Shown piece by piece: positions 46,636-55,187 of a stretch of DNA of 64,000 nucleotides. Source of the DNA: Azospirillum sp. 412522 (lineage in GTDB: Bacteria > Pseudomonadota > Alphaproteobacteria > Azospirillales > Azospirillaceae); the NCBI RefSeq assembly GCF_019805165.1, contig NZ_RWIJ01000002.1, positions 310,001-374,000 on the forward strand. Reading direction: 5' to 3'. Under the pieces are notes generated by a model, which did not search any database, had not been told where the DNA came from, and saw nothing but the letters and a program-made list of their open reading frames with translations. The translations under genes and the position numbers were made by a program. The first letter of the stretch is position 1. Every line of letters begins with the position of its first letter.

Positions 46636-46656
46636 TCAGGCCGGACGGGTTCGCGG

Positions 46657-46755
46657 TCAAGGCGTTTCGGCATTGCACAAACGCTGCCCTGCCTTGCGCC
46701 GCCCCGCCTTGCGCCAGCGCAACGGCGTCTGGCCGACCATCCGCGTGACCGGTCG
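46657..46755 (-). pseudogene. Possible remnant of an AraC-family regulator C-terminus
   Basis: The minus-strand frame ends RPVTRMVGQTPLRWRKAG plus about 14 more residues before its stop. VTRMVGQTPLRWR resembles the last helix and conserved G-x-TP-x-x-WR motif of AraC-type DNA-binding domains. The residues before it show no helix-turn-helix, so at most a decayed 3' fragment remains. A chance match is possible. Confidence 0.3.
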
Positions 46756-46918
46756 CAATCTTGGAGAGGGTTCGCCGGAAGAGACCGGAAGCTCGAACCG
46801 CGTCGCGTCGGATCGCATCGTGCGCTTCCCTCGGGCGTCATTCCAGCGAAGCAGCCTGTGAAGAAATTGAACGCACATAAGAAACCCTAATTCTTTAGGC
46901 GCGCACGTCTCCTGCTCG

Positions 46919-46998
46919 TCGTCCCCGCGGAGGCGGGGATCCAGGCTTACCCAATGATTCTGCTTGTAAAAGCTGGATTCCCGCCTTCGCAGGAATGA
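46919..46998. repeat. Dispersed palindromic element with inverted ends
   Basis: The left end (CCCCGCGGAGGCGGGGATCC from 46923) is nearly complementary to the right end (GGATTCCCGCCTTCGCAGGA, 46974-46993). About 30 unrelated bases separate the arms. It matches the common proteobacterial intergenic element whose core is CCCGCGNAGGCGGGNATCCA. It lies in a 490-base gene-free stretch between the TetR gene and the FAD monooxygenase. Confidence 0.7.
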
Positions 46999-47123
46999 TG
47001 GCCGAGGGAAACGCGCGATGCGACGCGCTTCAAACTTGAGGCCTCTCTCAGCGAGCACCCGATTTCTTCACAGCCTCGAATGCCGGGTCGATGGAGGAAA
47101 AGCATCTGATGACTTTCAGCCTC

Positions 47124-48239
47124 TTACTCCATCATCGCGCCCAGCCGGCGCCCGTAGGCGGCGATGGCGGCACCGGCAGGGTGGCGCTCGTCGTCGTAGG
47201 CTTGCAGCGCGGCTTCGATGTCCCGATGGGCCGACAATTGCCGGGCGAGCGCCATCGCGTCGCCCGCCGCCTTGGCGACGCCCATGGCCGTGTGCGGGCG
47301 GACCACGAAGGCGGCATCCCCCAGCAGGGCCACCCGGCCGCGCGTCATGGCCGGAACCTCGTAATCGAAGATGGCCTGCAGGAAGGGCCGGGGTTCCGCC
47401 GCGACGGCCGCCGCGAAGGGGGGCGGCAGCCGGTCCGCCGCATCCCGCCGCAGCCTTGCGGCCTGCTCCTCCGGCACCTGCCCCGGCGCCAGCGAATGGG
47501 GGTGCAGGCGTCCTCCGGCGTCGGTCAGCAGCGCCGGCAGTCCGGCCGCCTCCACGCGCCGGTACCAGACCCAGTTATAGCGTCGTGACCCGACCGCGGT
47601 CTCCGCCGCCGGCCCGGTGACCAGATAGCCCAGCGTGTGCGATTGCGGCATGTCGTAGAAGGCGAAGCGGTCGAGCAGGATGGCGGACTCCGCCGGCAGA
47701 TCGCGTTCCGGCACCAGCCCGCGCCACGCGACATAGCCGGCATAGTCGTTGGCAGAGTGCCGGCCCACCACCGCGCAGCGGACGATGGAGCCCAGCCCAT
47801 CGGCGCCGATGACCAGATCGGCCTCCTCCCGGCTGCCGTCGTCGAACTGCAGGCTGGCGGAGGCGGCATCCTGCTCGACCGACAGGACGGCGCGGCCCAG
47901 GGCGTAGGCGTCGTCCGGCACCTTGCTCCGCATCGTGGCGTACAGATGGTCCCAGGAGATCTGCATCTGCGGCGTCGCCTGCCGCTGCCGGATTTCACCG
48001 GCACGGTCGAGGACAATGCGCTCGCGGGCGACGACGCCGACCTGGGCCACATGCTCGCACCCCACCGCGCGCAGCAGGGCGAACAGGTCGCGCTGGCCGA
48101 CCAGCCCGGCGCCCCGGCCGGCCAACCCGCCGCGGGAGCGTTCGTAGAGACGGACGTCATGCCCGTCCTGCCGCAGCAGGGCGGCGGCGAACAGACCGCC
48201 GACCGAACCGCCGACGATCCTCACACGCAGAGACTTCAT
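47124..48239 (-). CDS. FAD-dependent monooxygenase, 2,6-dihydroxypyridine hydroxylase-like
   Basis: This 371-residue flavoprotein monooxygenase has the Rossmann motif VRIVGGSVGGLFAAALL (residues 6-22), the DG motif VIGADGLGSIVR near 145 and the GD motif VALLGDAAFVVRPHTAMG near 290. The segments YAGYVAWRGLVPE and YNWVWYRRVE recall 2,6-dihydroxypyridine 3-hydroxylase. It hydroxylates an aromatic ring with NAD(P)H and O2. It begins 13 bases after the molybdenum hydroxylase gene and thus probably acts on that enzyme's product. Confidence 0.82.
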   Translation of the reverse strand: MKSLRVRIVGGSVGGLFAAALLRQDGHDVRLYERSRGGLAGRGAGLVGQRDLFALLRAVGCEHVAQVGVVARERIVLDRAGEIRQRQATPQMQISWDHLYATMRSKVPDDAYALGRAVLSVEQDAASASLQFDDGSREEADLVIGADGLGSIVRCAVVGRHSANDYAGYVAWRGLVPERDLPAESAILLDRFAFYDMPQSHTLGYLVTGPAAETAVGSRRYNWVWYRRVEAAGLPALLTDAGGRLHPHSLAPGQVPEEQAARLRRDAADRLPPPFAAAVAAEPRPFLQAIFDYEVPAMTRGRVALLGDAAFVVRPHTAMGVAKAAGDAMALARQLSAHRDIEAALQAYDDERHPAGAAIAAYGRRLGAMME

Positions 48240-48252
48240 GACCTTTCCCCCC

Positions 48253-50523
48253 TTATACCGGCCCGATCGCGGCCTTGAGCCGGTCCGGGCTGAGCGGCAT
48301 GTCGCGCAGGCGCACGCCGGTGGCGTCGGCGATGGCGTTCGCCAGGGCGGCGGCCGTCGGTCCCTGCCCGGCCTCGGCGATGCCGAGGAAGGGCGCGCCG
48401 GGACGGTCCATCACCACCACCTCGACCGAACCCGGCACATCGTCGAAGCGCAGGATCGGATAGCTGCTCCAGTCGAAGCTGGCGCGGCGGTCGGGGGCGA
48501 AGCGCACCTGTTCGCGGCTGGTCCAGCTGAGCGACTGCACCAGGGCGCCCTCGATCTGGTTGCGCACGCCGTCGGGGTTGGCGGGCTGGCCGCAATCCAC
48601 CGCGGCGACCGCCCGGCGGACCAGCGTGCGGCCGGTCTCGCGGTCGACCTCCACCTCCATCGCCACCGCGCAGTAGGCTCCCAGATTCTTGTAGCGGGCG
48701 AAGGCCATGCCGCAGCCGCGCCGGCCGTCGCCCTTCGGCCGTTTCGACCAGCCGAAGCGGTCGGCCGCCGCCTGCATGACGTCGCGCGCCCGTTCGTCCC
48801 GCATATGGTCGAGGCGGATCGCCAGCGGGTCGATCCCGGCGGCTGCGGCCAGCTCGTCCAGCATGCTCTCGATGGAGAAGACGTTCAGATGCGCGCCCAG
48901 CGAGCGCAGGGCTGAGACGCGCGCCGGCATGTCCTTCAGGAAATGATAGACGACATGGGTGTTGGCGAAGCTGTAGAGCGGGTTGGAATTGCGGCTGCCG
49001 TCGCCCTCCGGCATCGGGATCGGCTTGCCCTCGGGGGCGGGGAAGGGCGGGTCGGCCTCGTTGCCGGCCAGCACGCCGCCGGCCCCGACCGGGCGGTTGT
49101 TGTGCGGGTTGCTCCAGACCGCATGGCGCCACGACACGATGCGGTTGTCGGCGCCCAGCGCCGCTTCCAGCTCCGTCATCATGCCGGGGCCGAGCGGCTC
49201 CCAGCCGAACTCCTGCTCGCGCATCCATTGCAGGCGGATCGGCCGGCCGGGCACGGCCTTGGCGATCACCGCCGCGTCGGCCGCCACGTCGTCGGCGCCG
49301 TTCTGGCCGTAGCAGCCGGCGCCCTCGGCATGGATGGCGTGGACCTTCTCCGGCGGCAGGCCCAGCAGTTCCGCCACCACGCGGCGGACATCGAAGGTGC
49401 CCTGGCTGTGGGTCCAGACCGTCATCGTCCCGTCCACATACCGGGCGATGGCGCAGGACGGACCGATGGAGCCGTGGCTGATCCAGGGGCGGGTGTAGCG
49501 CGCCTTGACGGTGCGGGCCGCCGGCCCCGCCGGCTCGCTGGTGTCCATGATCGAGATGTCGCGCGCCGGCAGCGCCTTCAGCGTCGCGGCCACGGCATCG
49601 CCGGTTCCGTCAGCCGGCAGGGGCGGTTGCGGGGCGCGGTCGTAGGCCGCGCGCTGCAGATGGCGCATCGCCTGGATCGCCGTCCATTGCCGGTCCGCCA
49701 CCACCGCCAGGAAGCCGCCCTGCCGGACGACCGTCACCACGCCCGGCATGCGGACGACGGTGTCGAGGTCGGGCGATTGCAGGCTCGTGCCGACGCTGGG
49801 GCCGCGGACGACACGGGCGTGCAGCATGCCGGGCAGGCGCATGTCGTGCAGATAGGCGGCGCCCCCGGTCAGCTTCGCCGGGATGTCGACCCGAGGCTGC
49901 TCCCGCCCCAGCGTGCGGTAGTCGGACGGCTTGCGCAGCGGCGCGTCGGGCACCGCCTGCACATGCAGAGACAGCCGTGCCGCCACCTCGCCATAGGCCA
50001 GGGTCCGGCCGTCCGGCGCGCGCAGCCTGCCGTCGCCACCGGTGGTCACCTGATCGGCGGGGACGTCCCAGTCGCGCGCCGCCTCGGCGGCCAGCAGCAT
50101 GCGCACATTGGCGGCGGCGTTCTGGATCGCCGTGCCGCTGTCCTGCATCGAATGGCTGCCGGCGGTCAGCCCCTCGTCCGGCGTGCGGTCGGTGTCGGCG
50201 GTGACCAGGGTGACGGCGGCGGGCGGGATGTCCAGCTCCTCCGCCGCGACCTGGATCAGCGCGGTGCGGATGCCCTGGCCCAGCTCCACCTTGCCGGTGA
50301 AGACGGTGACCCGGCCATCGGCGTCGATGCGGATCCAGGCATCGAGCCAGGGCGTCGATTTCAGGCTACCCTTAAGATCCGGCGCCACCACGGCGGGGCC
50401 GGCACCGCCCTCGCCGCCGCCGGCGAGCTGGGCGAAGGCCCTGGGAGCAAGCGCGAAGGACACCACCAGGGCGCCGCCGGCCAGAAATCCGCGGCGGGAC
50501 AGATTGGACAGGACCGGGCTCAT
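48253..50523 (-). CDS. Molybdopterin-binding subunit of a xanthine-dehydrogenase-family hydroxylase (IorB-like)
   Basis: The 756-residue protein begins with a twin-arginine signal (LSRRGFLAGG, residues 6-15), so the enzyme is periplasmic. It shows two aldehyde-oxidase-type modules and the motif EGAGCYGQNGADDVAADAA typical of the isoquinoline 1-oxidoreductase beta subunit, plus a C-terminal AEAGQGPTAAALANAI with the catalytic Glu. With the 2Fe-2S and cytochrome subunits it would hydroxylate an N-heteroaromatic ring or oxidise an aldehyde using water. I chose the ATG at 50523, which follows a perfect AGGAGGT. The longer frame from 50883 crosses the 2Fe-2S gene. Confidence 0.9.
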   Translation of the reverse strand: MSPVLSNLSRRGFLAGGALVVSFALAPRAFAQLAGGGEGGAGPAVVAPDLKGSLKSTPWLDAWIRIDADGRVTVFTGKVELGQGIRTALIQVAAEELDIPPAAVTLVTADTDRTPDEGLTAGSHSMQDSGTAIQNAAANVRMLLAAEAARDWDVPADQVTTGGDGRLRAPDGRTLAYGEVAARLSLHVQAVPDAPLRKPSDYRTLGREQPRVDIPAKLTGGAAYLHDMRLPGMLHARVVRGPSVGTSLQSPDLDTVVRMPGVVTVVRQGGFLAVVADRQWTAIQAMRHLQRAAYDRAPQPPLPADGTGDAVAATLKALPARDISIMDTSEPAGPAARTVKARYTRPWISHGSIGPSCAIARYVDGTMTVWTHSQGTFDVRRVVAELLGLPPEKVHAIHAEGAGCYGQNGADDVAADAAVIAKAVPGRPIRLQWMREQEFGWEPLGPGMMTELEAALGADNRIVSWRHAVWSNPHNNRPVGAGGVLAGNEADPPFPAPEGKPIPMPEGDGSRNSNPLYSFANTHVVYHFLKDMPARVSALRSLGAHLNVFSIESMLDELAAAAGIDPLAIRLDHMRDERARDVMQAAADRFGWSKRPKGDGRRGCGMAFARYKNLGAYCAVAMEVEVDRETGRTLVRRAVAAVDCGQPANPDGVRNQIEGALVQSLSWTSREQVRFAPDRRASFDWSSYPILRFDDVPGSVEVVVMDRPGAPFLGIAEAGQGPTAAALANAIADATGVRLRDMPLSPDRLKAAIGPV

Positions 50524-51011
50524 GGCCGCACCTCCTGCGCTGATTGCGTGCCCTTGCGCAGGGCGACGGCGCGGCGGACGGCGCGCAGGATGCGCATGTG
50601 GGTGCCGCAGCGGCAGAGGTTGGTCTGCATGTGGGCACGGATCTGCGCGTCGTCGGGGTCGGGGATCCGGTCGAGCAGGGCCTGGGCGCGCATGATCATC
50701 CCGGCGATGCAGTAGCCGCACTGGGCGGCCTGCTCCTTCTCGAAGGCTTGCTGCAGCAGGCCGGGCGCCCCGGCGCTGCCCAGCCCCTCCACCGTACGGA
50801 TGCGGCGGCCGGCGACGGCGCCGACCGGCGTCAGGCAGGAGAAGGCGGGCTTGCCGTCGATATGCACGGTGCAGGCGCCGCATTGGCCAAGCCCGCAGCC
50901 GTATTTCGCCCCGTTCAGCTCCAGATCGTCGCGCAGCACATAGAGCAGCGGCGTGGAAGGATCGACGTCCAGCGCATGGTCGGCGCCGTTGACGGTGATG
51001 GTGACGCTCAT
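50520..51011 (-). CDS. 2Fe-2S subunit of the molybdenum hydroxylase (IorA-like)
   Basis: The 163-residue protein holds two 2Fe-2S clusters. The plant-ferredoxin type uses Cys39, Cys44, Cys47 and Cys59 (YGCGLGQCGACTV), and the second is in the helical domain (QCGYCIAGM and NLCRCGTHMRI). It passes electrons from the molybdenum centre to the cytochrome. Both ends overlap neighbours by 4 bases (ATGA), so the three subunits are coupled in translation. It lacks a signal peptide and is presumably carried out with the Tat-exported large subunit. Confidence 0.93.
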   Translation of the reverse strand: MSVTITVNGADHALDVDPSTPLLYVLRDDLELNGAKYGCGLGQCGACTVHIDGKPAFSCLTPVGAVAGRRIRTVEGLGSAGAPGLLQQAFEKEQAAQCGYCIAGMIMRAQALLDRIPDPDDAQIRAHMQTNLCRCGTHMRILRAVRRAVALRKGTQSAQEVRP

Positions 51012-52321
51012 GGCTGGGAGTCCTCCTTGCGGACGGTGGCGGCAGCGGTTTCCAGCGAGGTCCAGGCAGGGCGGTCGCTGAAGCGGGACCGCAGATAGGC
51101 GGCGAGATCGGCGACCTGCGCGTCGGTCAGGCTGGCGGCGAAGGGCGGCATCGCCGGACCGGCCGGACCGGTGGGCGCATGGAAGCCTTGCAGGATGGCG
51201 CGGATCGTATTGTCCGGCCGGTCGAGCTGCAGGGCGGCCACCGTCGACAGGCCGGGGCGGCCCTGCGTCATCATCGGGGCGCCGCCCTCGTGGCAGCCGG
51301 CACAAGCCCCGGCGAACAGGCTGGCGCCGACCGGGTTCGCTTTGGCGGCCTCTGCCGAACGGTCCGGGAGCGCGGGCGTTTTCGGAGCGGTTCCGGCACG
51401 GTCCGCCGACAGCGAGGCGATGTAGGTAGCGATGGCGCGGACATCGGCTTCCGGAGCGCGGGACAATCCATGCACCACCGGCCCCATCGGCCCCGCGGCG
51501 GCGCCATGATGTCCGTCCACCCCGGTGCGCAGATAGGTGAAGAGGCTTTCCTTCGTCCAGGGCACCGTCGCCGGGCTGGAGCCGTTCAGCGCCGGCGCCA
51601 CCCAGCCCTCGGCCACGCCGCCGGAATAGGCGCTGGCGCCCGTCTCCTCGGCGCCGGCGAGGTTGCGTGGACTGTGGCAACTGCTGCAATGGCCAAGCCC
51701 CTCGGCCAGATAGGCGCCGCGGTTCCACTCCGCATCGCGGTCCGGCCTCGGGGTAAACTCCTCCTGATGCAGGAACAACAGCTTCCAGCCGGCCAGCAGC
51801 GGACGAAAGCCCAGCGGGAAGATCAGGTCGTTCTCCCTGGCCGGCGCGGAGGCTGCCGGGCGGGTCATCAGGAAGGCGTAGATGGCGTCCAGATCGCCGT
51901 CATGCACTTGGCGGTAATGGTCGTAGGGCAAGGCGGGATAGAGATGGCTGCCGTCGCGCGACACCCCGTCGCGCATGGCCCGCTTGAAGGCCTCCTTCGA
52001 CCAGTTGCCGATCCCGGTTGCCGGATCGGGCGTGATGTTGGTGGAATAGAGCGTGCCGAAAGGCGTCGCCAGCGCCCGGCCGCCGGCATAGGGCACGCCC
52101 CCGTCGGCGGTGTGGCAGACGACGCAGTCGCCGATGGCGGCCAGCGCCGCGCCACGGGACAGCATCTCCGCCGGGAAGGCGTCGGGCTTGGGCGGGGGAA
52201 TGGGGGGAAGGCCGCTGCGGTGGGCGATGCCGAGGAACGCGCCGATGCCGACGAGGCAGGCCAGGGCGCCGCCGGCCGCCCATCTGCCCACCGTTCGGCC
52301 GGTCCATCGGGTTCGTTTCAT
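51008..52321 (-). CDS. Membrane-anchored tri-haem cytochrome c subunit
   Basis: This 437-residue protein has an N-terminal membrane helix (residues 15-33) and three CxxCH haem sites, CVVCH (66-70), CSSCH near 213 and CAGCH near 340. It resembles the cytochrome subunit of alcohol/aldehyde and nicotinate dehydrogenases, which passes electrons to the respiratory chain. I start it at 52321 because AGAGGAGGT lies just upstream. It is the first gene of the molybdenum hydroxylase operon. Confidence 0.92.
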   Translation of the reverse strand: MKRTRWTGRTVGRWAAGGALACLVGIGAFLGIAHRSGLPPIPPPKPDAFPAEMLSRGAALAAIGDCVVCHTADGGVPYAGGRALATPFGTLYSTNITPDPATGIGNWSKEAFKRAMRDGVSRDGSHLYPALPYDHYRQVHDGDLDAIYAFLMTRPAASAPARENDLIFPLGFRPLLAGWKLLFLHQEEFTPRPDRDAEWNRGAYLAEGLGHCSSCHSPRNLAGAEETGASAYSGGVAEGWVAPALNGSSPATVPWTKESLFTYLRTGVDGHHGAAAGPMGPVVHGLSRAPEADVRAIATYIASLSADRAGTAPKTPALPDRSAEAAKANPVGASLFAGACAGCHEGGAPMMTQGRPGLSTVAALQLDRPDNTIRAILQGFHAPTGPAGPAMPPFAASLTDAQVADLAAYLRSRFSDRPAWTSLETAAATVRKEDSQP

Positions 52322-52414
52322 GCTGCACCTCCTCTGGTCCACCGGAAGGCCCCGCGGGGCGGGTGGGTAAGTCCAGGGAGGGTGCCGGAAATCCCAGCCT
52401 CGCTATTGAAGATT

Positions 52415-52447
52415 GAAAGCGGGATTTTTTGAACAAAACCCGCTTTC
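52415..52447. terminator. Hairpin GAAAGCGGG/CCCGCTTTC upstream of the cytochrome gene
   Basis: Perfect 9-base arms (52415-52423 and 52439-52447) with an AT-rich loop. It follows the MBL-fold gene stop (52465) on the minus strand by 17 bases and may end that transcript, although only a mixed AATCTTCAAT stretch follows. It would separate the MBL gene from the hydroxylase operon. Confidence 0.5.
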
Positions 52448-52464
52448 GCCGCATCGATGGCGCC

Positions 52465-53457
52465 TCAGCGCGTCGCCGGGTCCAGGACCGTGGTGTAGTT
52501 CGCCGGCAGCCAGCTGTAGCCGCCGTCGTCGCGTCGGATATGGCCGATGCCGGGGAAGGAGATGTGCGCGGCGGCGATCCATGCGCCGTTCTTCGCCGCT
52601 TCGGCGAACAGCCGTTCGCGCTGCCGTTCCGCCGACGCCGCGTCGCTGTCGTATTTCACCGTGGCGTCCGGCTTGGGGAACTGGATGGCGGCGACATGGA
52701 CGATGTCGCCCCAGGCCAGCAAGGTCTGTCCCTCGCTGCGGATGCGGTAGATGGTGTGGCCGGGCGTGTGGCCGGGGCCGGGGATGGCGTCGATTTCCGG
52801 CAGCAACTGCGCCTCGCCGTCGAAGGGCTTCAGCCGGCCCGCCGCGATATAGGCGCGGAGCGAGTCGATGGCCCCGTCGAACATCGGCCCCAGATAGTCG
52901 GGTGCCTTGGCCCTGTTCTTCGGGTCGAGCCAGAAATCGCTGTCGCGCCGGTCGACGCGGATGACGGCGTTGGGAAAGGCCATGGCACCGCCGGCATCGA
53001 CGCCGCCGACATGGTCGCGGTGCAGGTGCGTCAGATAAATCTCATCGACCTGTTCCGGCGCGTAGCCGGACGCCCGCAGATTGCCCATCAGGTGGCCGCC
53101 GTCCTTGCCGTACAGGACCCCGGCCCCGCTGTCGATCAGCACCAGCCGGTCGCCGGTGTTGACCAGGAAGGCGTTGATCGACCCCTCGACCGGGGCATGG
53201 AGGTCGGAGCGCTCCAGCAGCGCGTCGGCGCCGGCCGTGCCGATGCCCTGCATCACCTCATGGACGGGAAAGGGATGGGTGCCGTCCAGCAGGGCGGTGA
53301 TCTCGATCCTGCCCAGCATCATCCGGTAGAAGCCCGGCGCCTGGGTGCGCTGCTGCGGAGCCGCCGCCTCGGCCGGCCCGGCCGGGATCGCCAAGCCGCC
53401 GAGTGCCGGAGCCAGGGCCAGCGCCAGCAGGGCCGGGAAGAAATGCCGCTTCATCAC
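52465..53457 (-). CDS. Periplasmic MBL-fold metallo-hydrolase
   Basis: The 330-residue protein has a Sec signal (residues 1-31, ending AEA) and a metallo-beta-lactamase fold with the zinc motif THLHRDHVGG near residue 144, a second His in PGPGHTPGHT near 229 and DIVH. It resembles the quorum-quenching or alkylsulfatase-unrelated MBL proteins often labelled MBL-fold hydrolase. The substrate is unknown. It lies upstream of the cytochrome gene on the same strand with a hairpin between. Confidence 0.85.
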   Translation of the reverse strand: MMKRHFFPALLALALAPALGGLAIPAGPAEAAAPQQRTQAPGFYRMMLGRIEITALLDGTHPFPVHEVMQGIGTAGADALLERSDLHAPVEGSINAFLVNTGDRLVLIDSGAGVLYGKDGGHLMGNLRASGYAPEQVDEIYLTHLHRDHVGGVDAGGAMAFPNAVIRVDRRDSDFWLDPKNRAKAPDYLGPMFDGAIDSLRAYIAAGRLKPFDGEAQLLPEIDAIPGPGHTPGHTIYRIRSEGQTLLAWGDIVHVAAIQFPKPDATVKYDSDAASAERQRERLFAEAAKNGAWIAAAHISFPGIGHIRRDDGGYSWLPANYTTVLDPATR

Positions 53458-53589
53458 GTCGCCTCATCGGACACTTGCAGGATACCGTCGAGGCATACGT
53501 GATCGGCGCCGGTGGTTATTGAAGGAAGACGGCGGTTCTTGACGGTTCCGGGCATCGCGGGCCACGGAATGCGCGGATACCCGCCCGCC

Positions 53590-54960
53590 TCATTCCAGCG
53601 GCTTCAGCTCGCCCAGCAGGGTCGGCAGCAGTTCGGCGACGGTGGGATGGATGTGGACGGCGCGTTGCAGGGTGGGGTAGGGCGCCTTGGCGTACATCAT
53701 GTCCAGCACGCCGTGGATCGCCTCGTCGCCGCCGGGGCCGAGGATGGCGGCGCCCAGGATCTCCTTGTTGTCGGCATCGACGACGATCCGCATGAAGCCC
53801 TGAGCCTCGCCTTTCTCCACCGCGCGGCCGACACGGGTCATCGCCCGCTGGCCGACCAGCGCCCGCCGGCCGGAGCGGCGGACCGCCTCGTCGGTCATGC
53901 CGACGCGGGCGAGCGGCGGGTCGGTGTAGAGCGCATAGGCCTGGATCCGGTCGTCGACGCTGCGCGGGTCGTCGTCCAGCAGGTTGGCGGCGACGATCTC
54001 GAAATCATTGTAGGAGGTGTGGGTGAAGGCGCCGCGCCCGTTGCAGTCGCCCATCGCCCAGATGCCCGGCACATTGGTGCGCAGCCTGTCGTCCACCGTG
54101 ATGTAGCCGCGGGCGTCCATCGCCACCCCGGCCTTGTCGAGGCCGAGGTCGCCGGTGTTGGGCACCCGGCCGACCGCCAGCAGCACATGGCTTCCCACCA
54201 CCGACGGGCTGCCGGACGCACAGTTCACCCCGACCTCAACCCCGTCGGCATGGCGGGCGAAGCGGATGCAGTCGGCCGACAGGCGGACGGTCACCCCCTC
54301 CTGCTCCAGCAGCTCCCGGATGGCGTCGGAAACGTCGGGGTCCTCGCGGCCGATCAGCCGCTCCCCCTTCTCCACCACCGTCACCTCGGCGCCGAAGCGG
54401 CGGTACATCTGGGCGAACTCCAGGCCGATGTAGCTGCCGCCGACCACCACCAGATGCCGCGGCACATGGTCGAGGTCGAGGATCGTGCCGCTGGTCAGGA
54501 TATCGACGTCGCGCACGCCCGGCATGTCCGGCACTGCGGCGCGGGCGCCGACATTGAGGAAGATGCGCTCCGCCGTCAGCAGCTCATCGCCGACGCGCAC
54601 GCTGTTGGCCGATTCGAAACGGGCATGCCCCTGCAGCACCCGGCAGTTGGGCATGCCGCGCAGCCAGCGCTCGACATTGTGGCGCGAGCGGCCGGAAACC
54701 TCATCCTTGCGTGCCTTGACCTGCGCCATGTCGATGCGTACCGGGCCGTCCAGCACCACGCCATATTCGGCGGCGCGCCGGGCCATCCGGGCGACGCGGG
54801 CGCTGGCGATCAGCGTCTTGGTCGGGGTGCAGCCGGTGTTGACGCAGGTGCCGCCGAACAGCTTGCGCTCGACCACCGCCACGCTCATGCCCGCGGCGGT
54901 CAGCCGCTGGGCCAGCGGCGGCCCGGCCTGTCCGGCTCCGATGATGATGGCGTCGAGCAT
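53590..54960 (-). CDS. Mercuric-reductase-like pyridine nucleotide-disulfide oxidoreductase
   Basis: The 456-residue flavoprotein has the FAD motif IIIGAGQAGPPLA (residues 5-17), the redox-active pair Cys39/Cys44 in GGTCVNTGCTPTK, an NAD(P) motif (VVVGGSYIGLEFAQMYRRFG) and the dimerisation domain with HIHPTVAELLPTLL near the end. It lacks the N-terminal heavy-metal domain and the C-terminal cysteine pair of true MerA, so mercury reduction is unlikely. I start it at 54960 with AGGAG 8 bases upstream. It is divergent from the PAS kinase. Confidence 0.87.
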   Translation of the reverse strand: MLDAIIIGAGQAGPPLAQRLTAAGMSVAVVERKLFGGTCVNTGCTPTKTLIASARVARMARRAAEYGVVLDGPVRIDMAQVKARKDEVSGRSRHNVERWLRGMPNCRVLQGHARFESANSVRVGDELLTAERIFLNVGARAAVPDMPGVRDVDILTSGTILDLDHVPRHLVVVGGSYIGLEFAQMYRRFGAEVTVVEKGERLIGREDPDVSDAIRELLEQEGVTVRLSADCIRFARHADGVEVGVNCASGSPSVVGSHVLLAVGRVPNTGDLGLDKAGVAMDARGYITVDDRLRTNVPGIWAMGDCNGRGAFTHTSYNDFEIVAANLLDDDPRSVDDRIQAYALYTDPPLARVGMTDEAVRRSGRRALVGQRAMTRVGRAVEKGEAQGFMRIVVDADNKEILGAAILGPGGDEAIHGVLDMMYAKAPYPTLQRAVHIHPTVAELLPTLLGELKPLE

Positions 54961-55187
54961 GGCGGGCTCCTGCGGCCGGTTCCGTGCGTGCCGGAAAAAA
55001 TGGCGGGGAGGCATGGTAGCGCCGGCTCCGCCACCCCCTCAAGCAAACCAAGGTATGACTTGCGGCACGGAATCATAATCGTTCGACTCATGGTTCAGAT
55101 CGTTCAAGAACTGGGCGGCGCCCGCATGCAAGCTGCCGGAACCGGAACGGCACGCCGCGGAGTGGGCGCGGGGTTGGAGGCGGGCGG

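Noticed and set aside
46657..47058. 133-codon minus-strand frame in the tetR-monooxygenase gap
   Set aside because: Most of it covers the palindromic element and there is no ribosome site. Only the last 30 codons recall an AraC tail, listed separately at low confidence.
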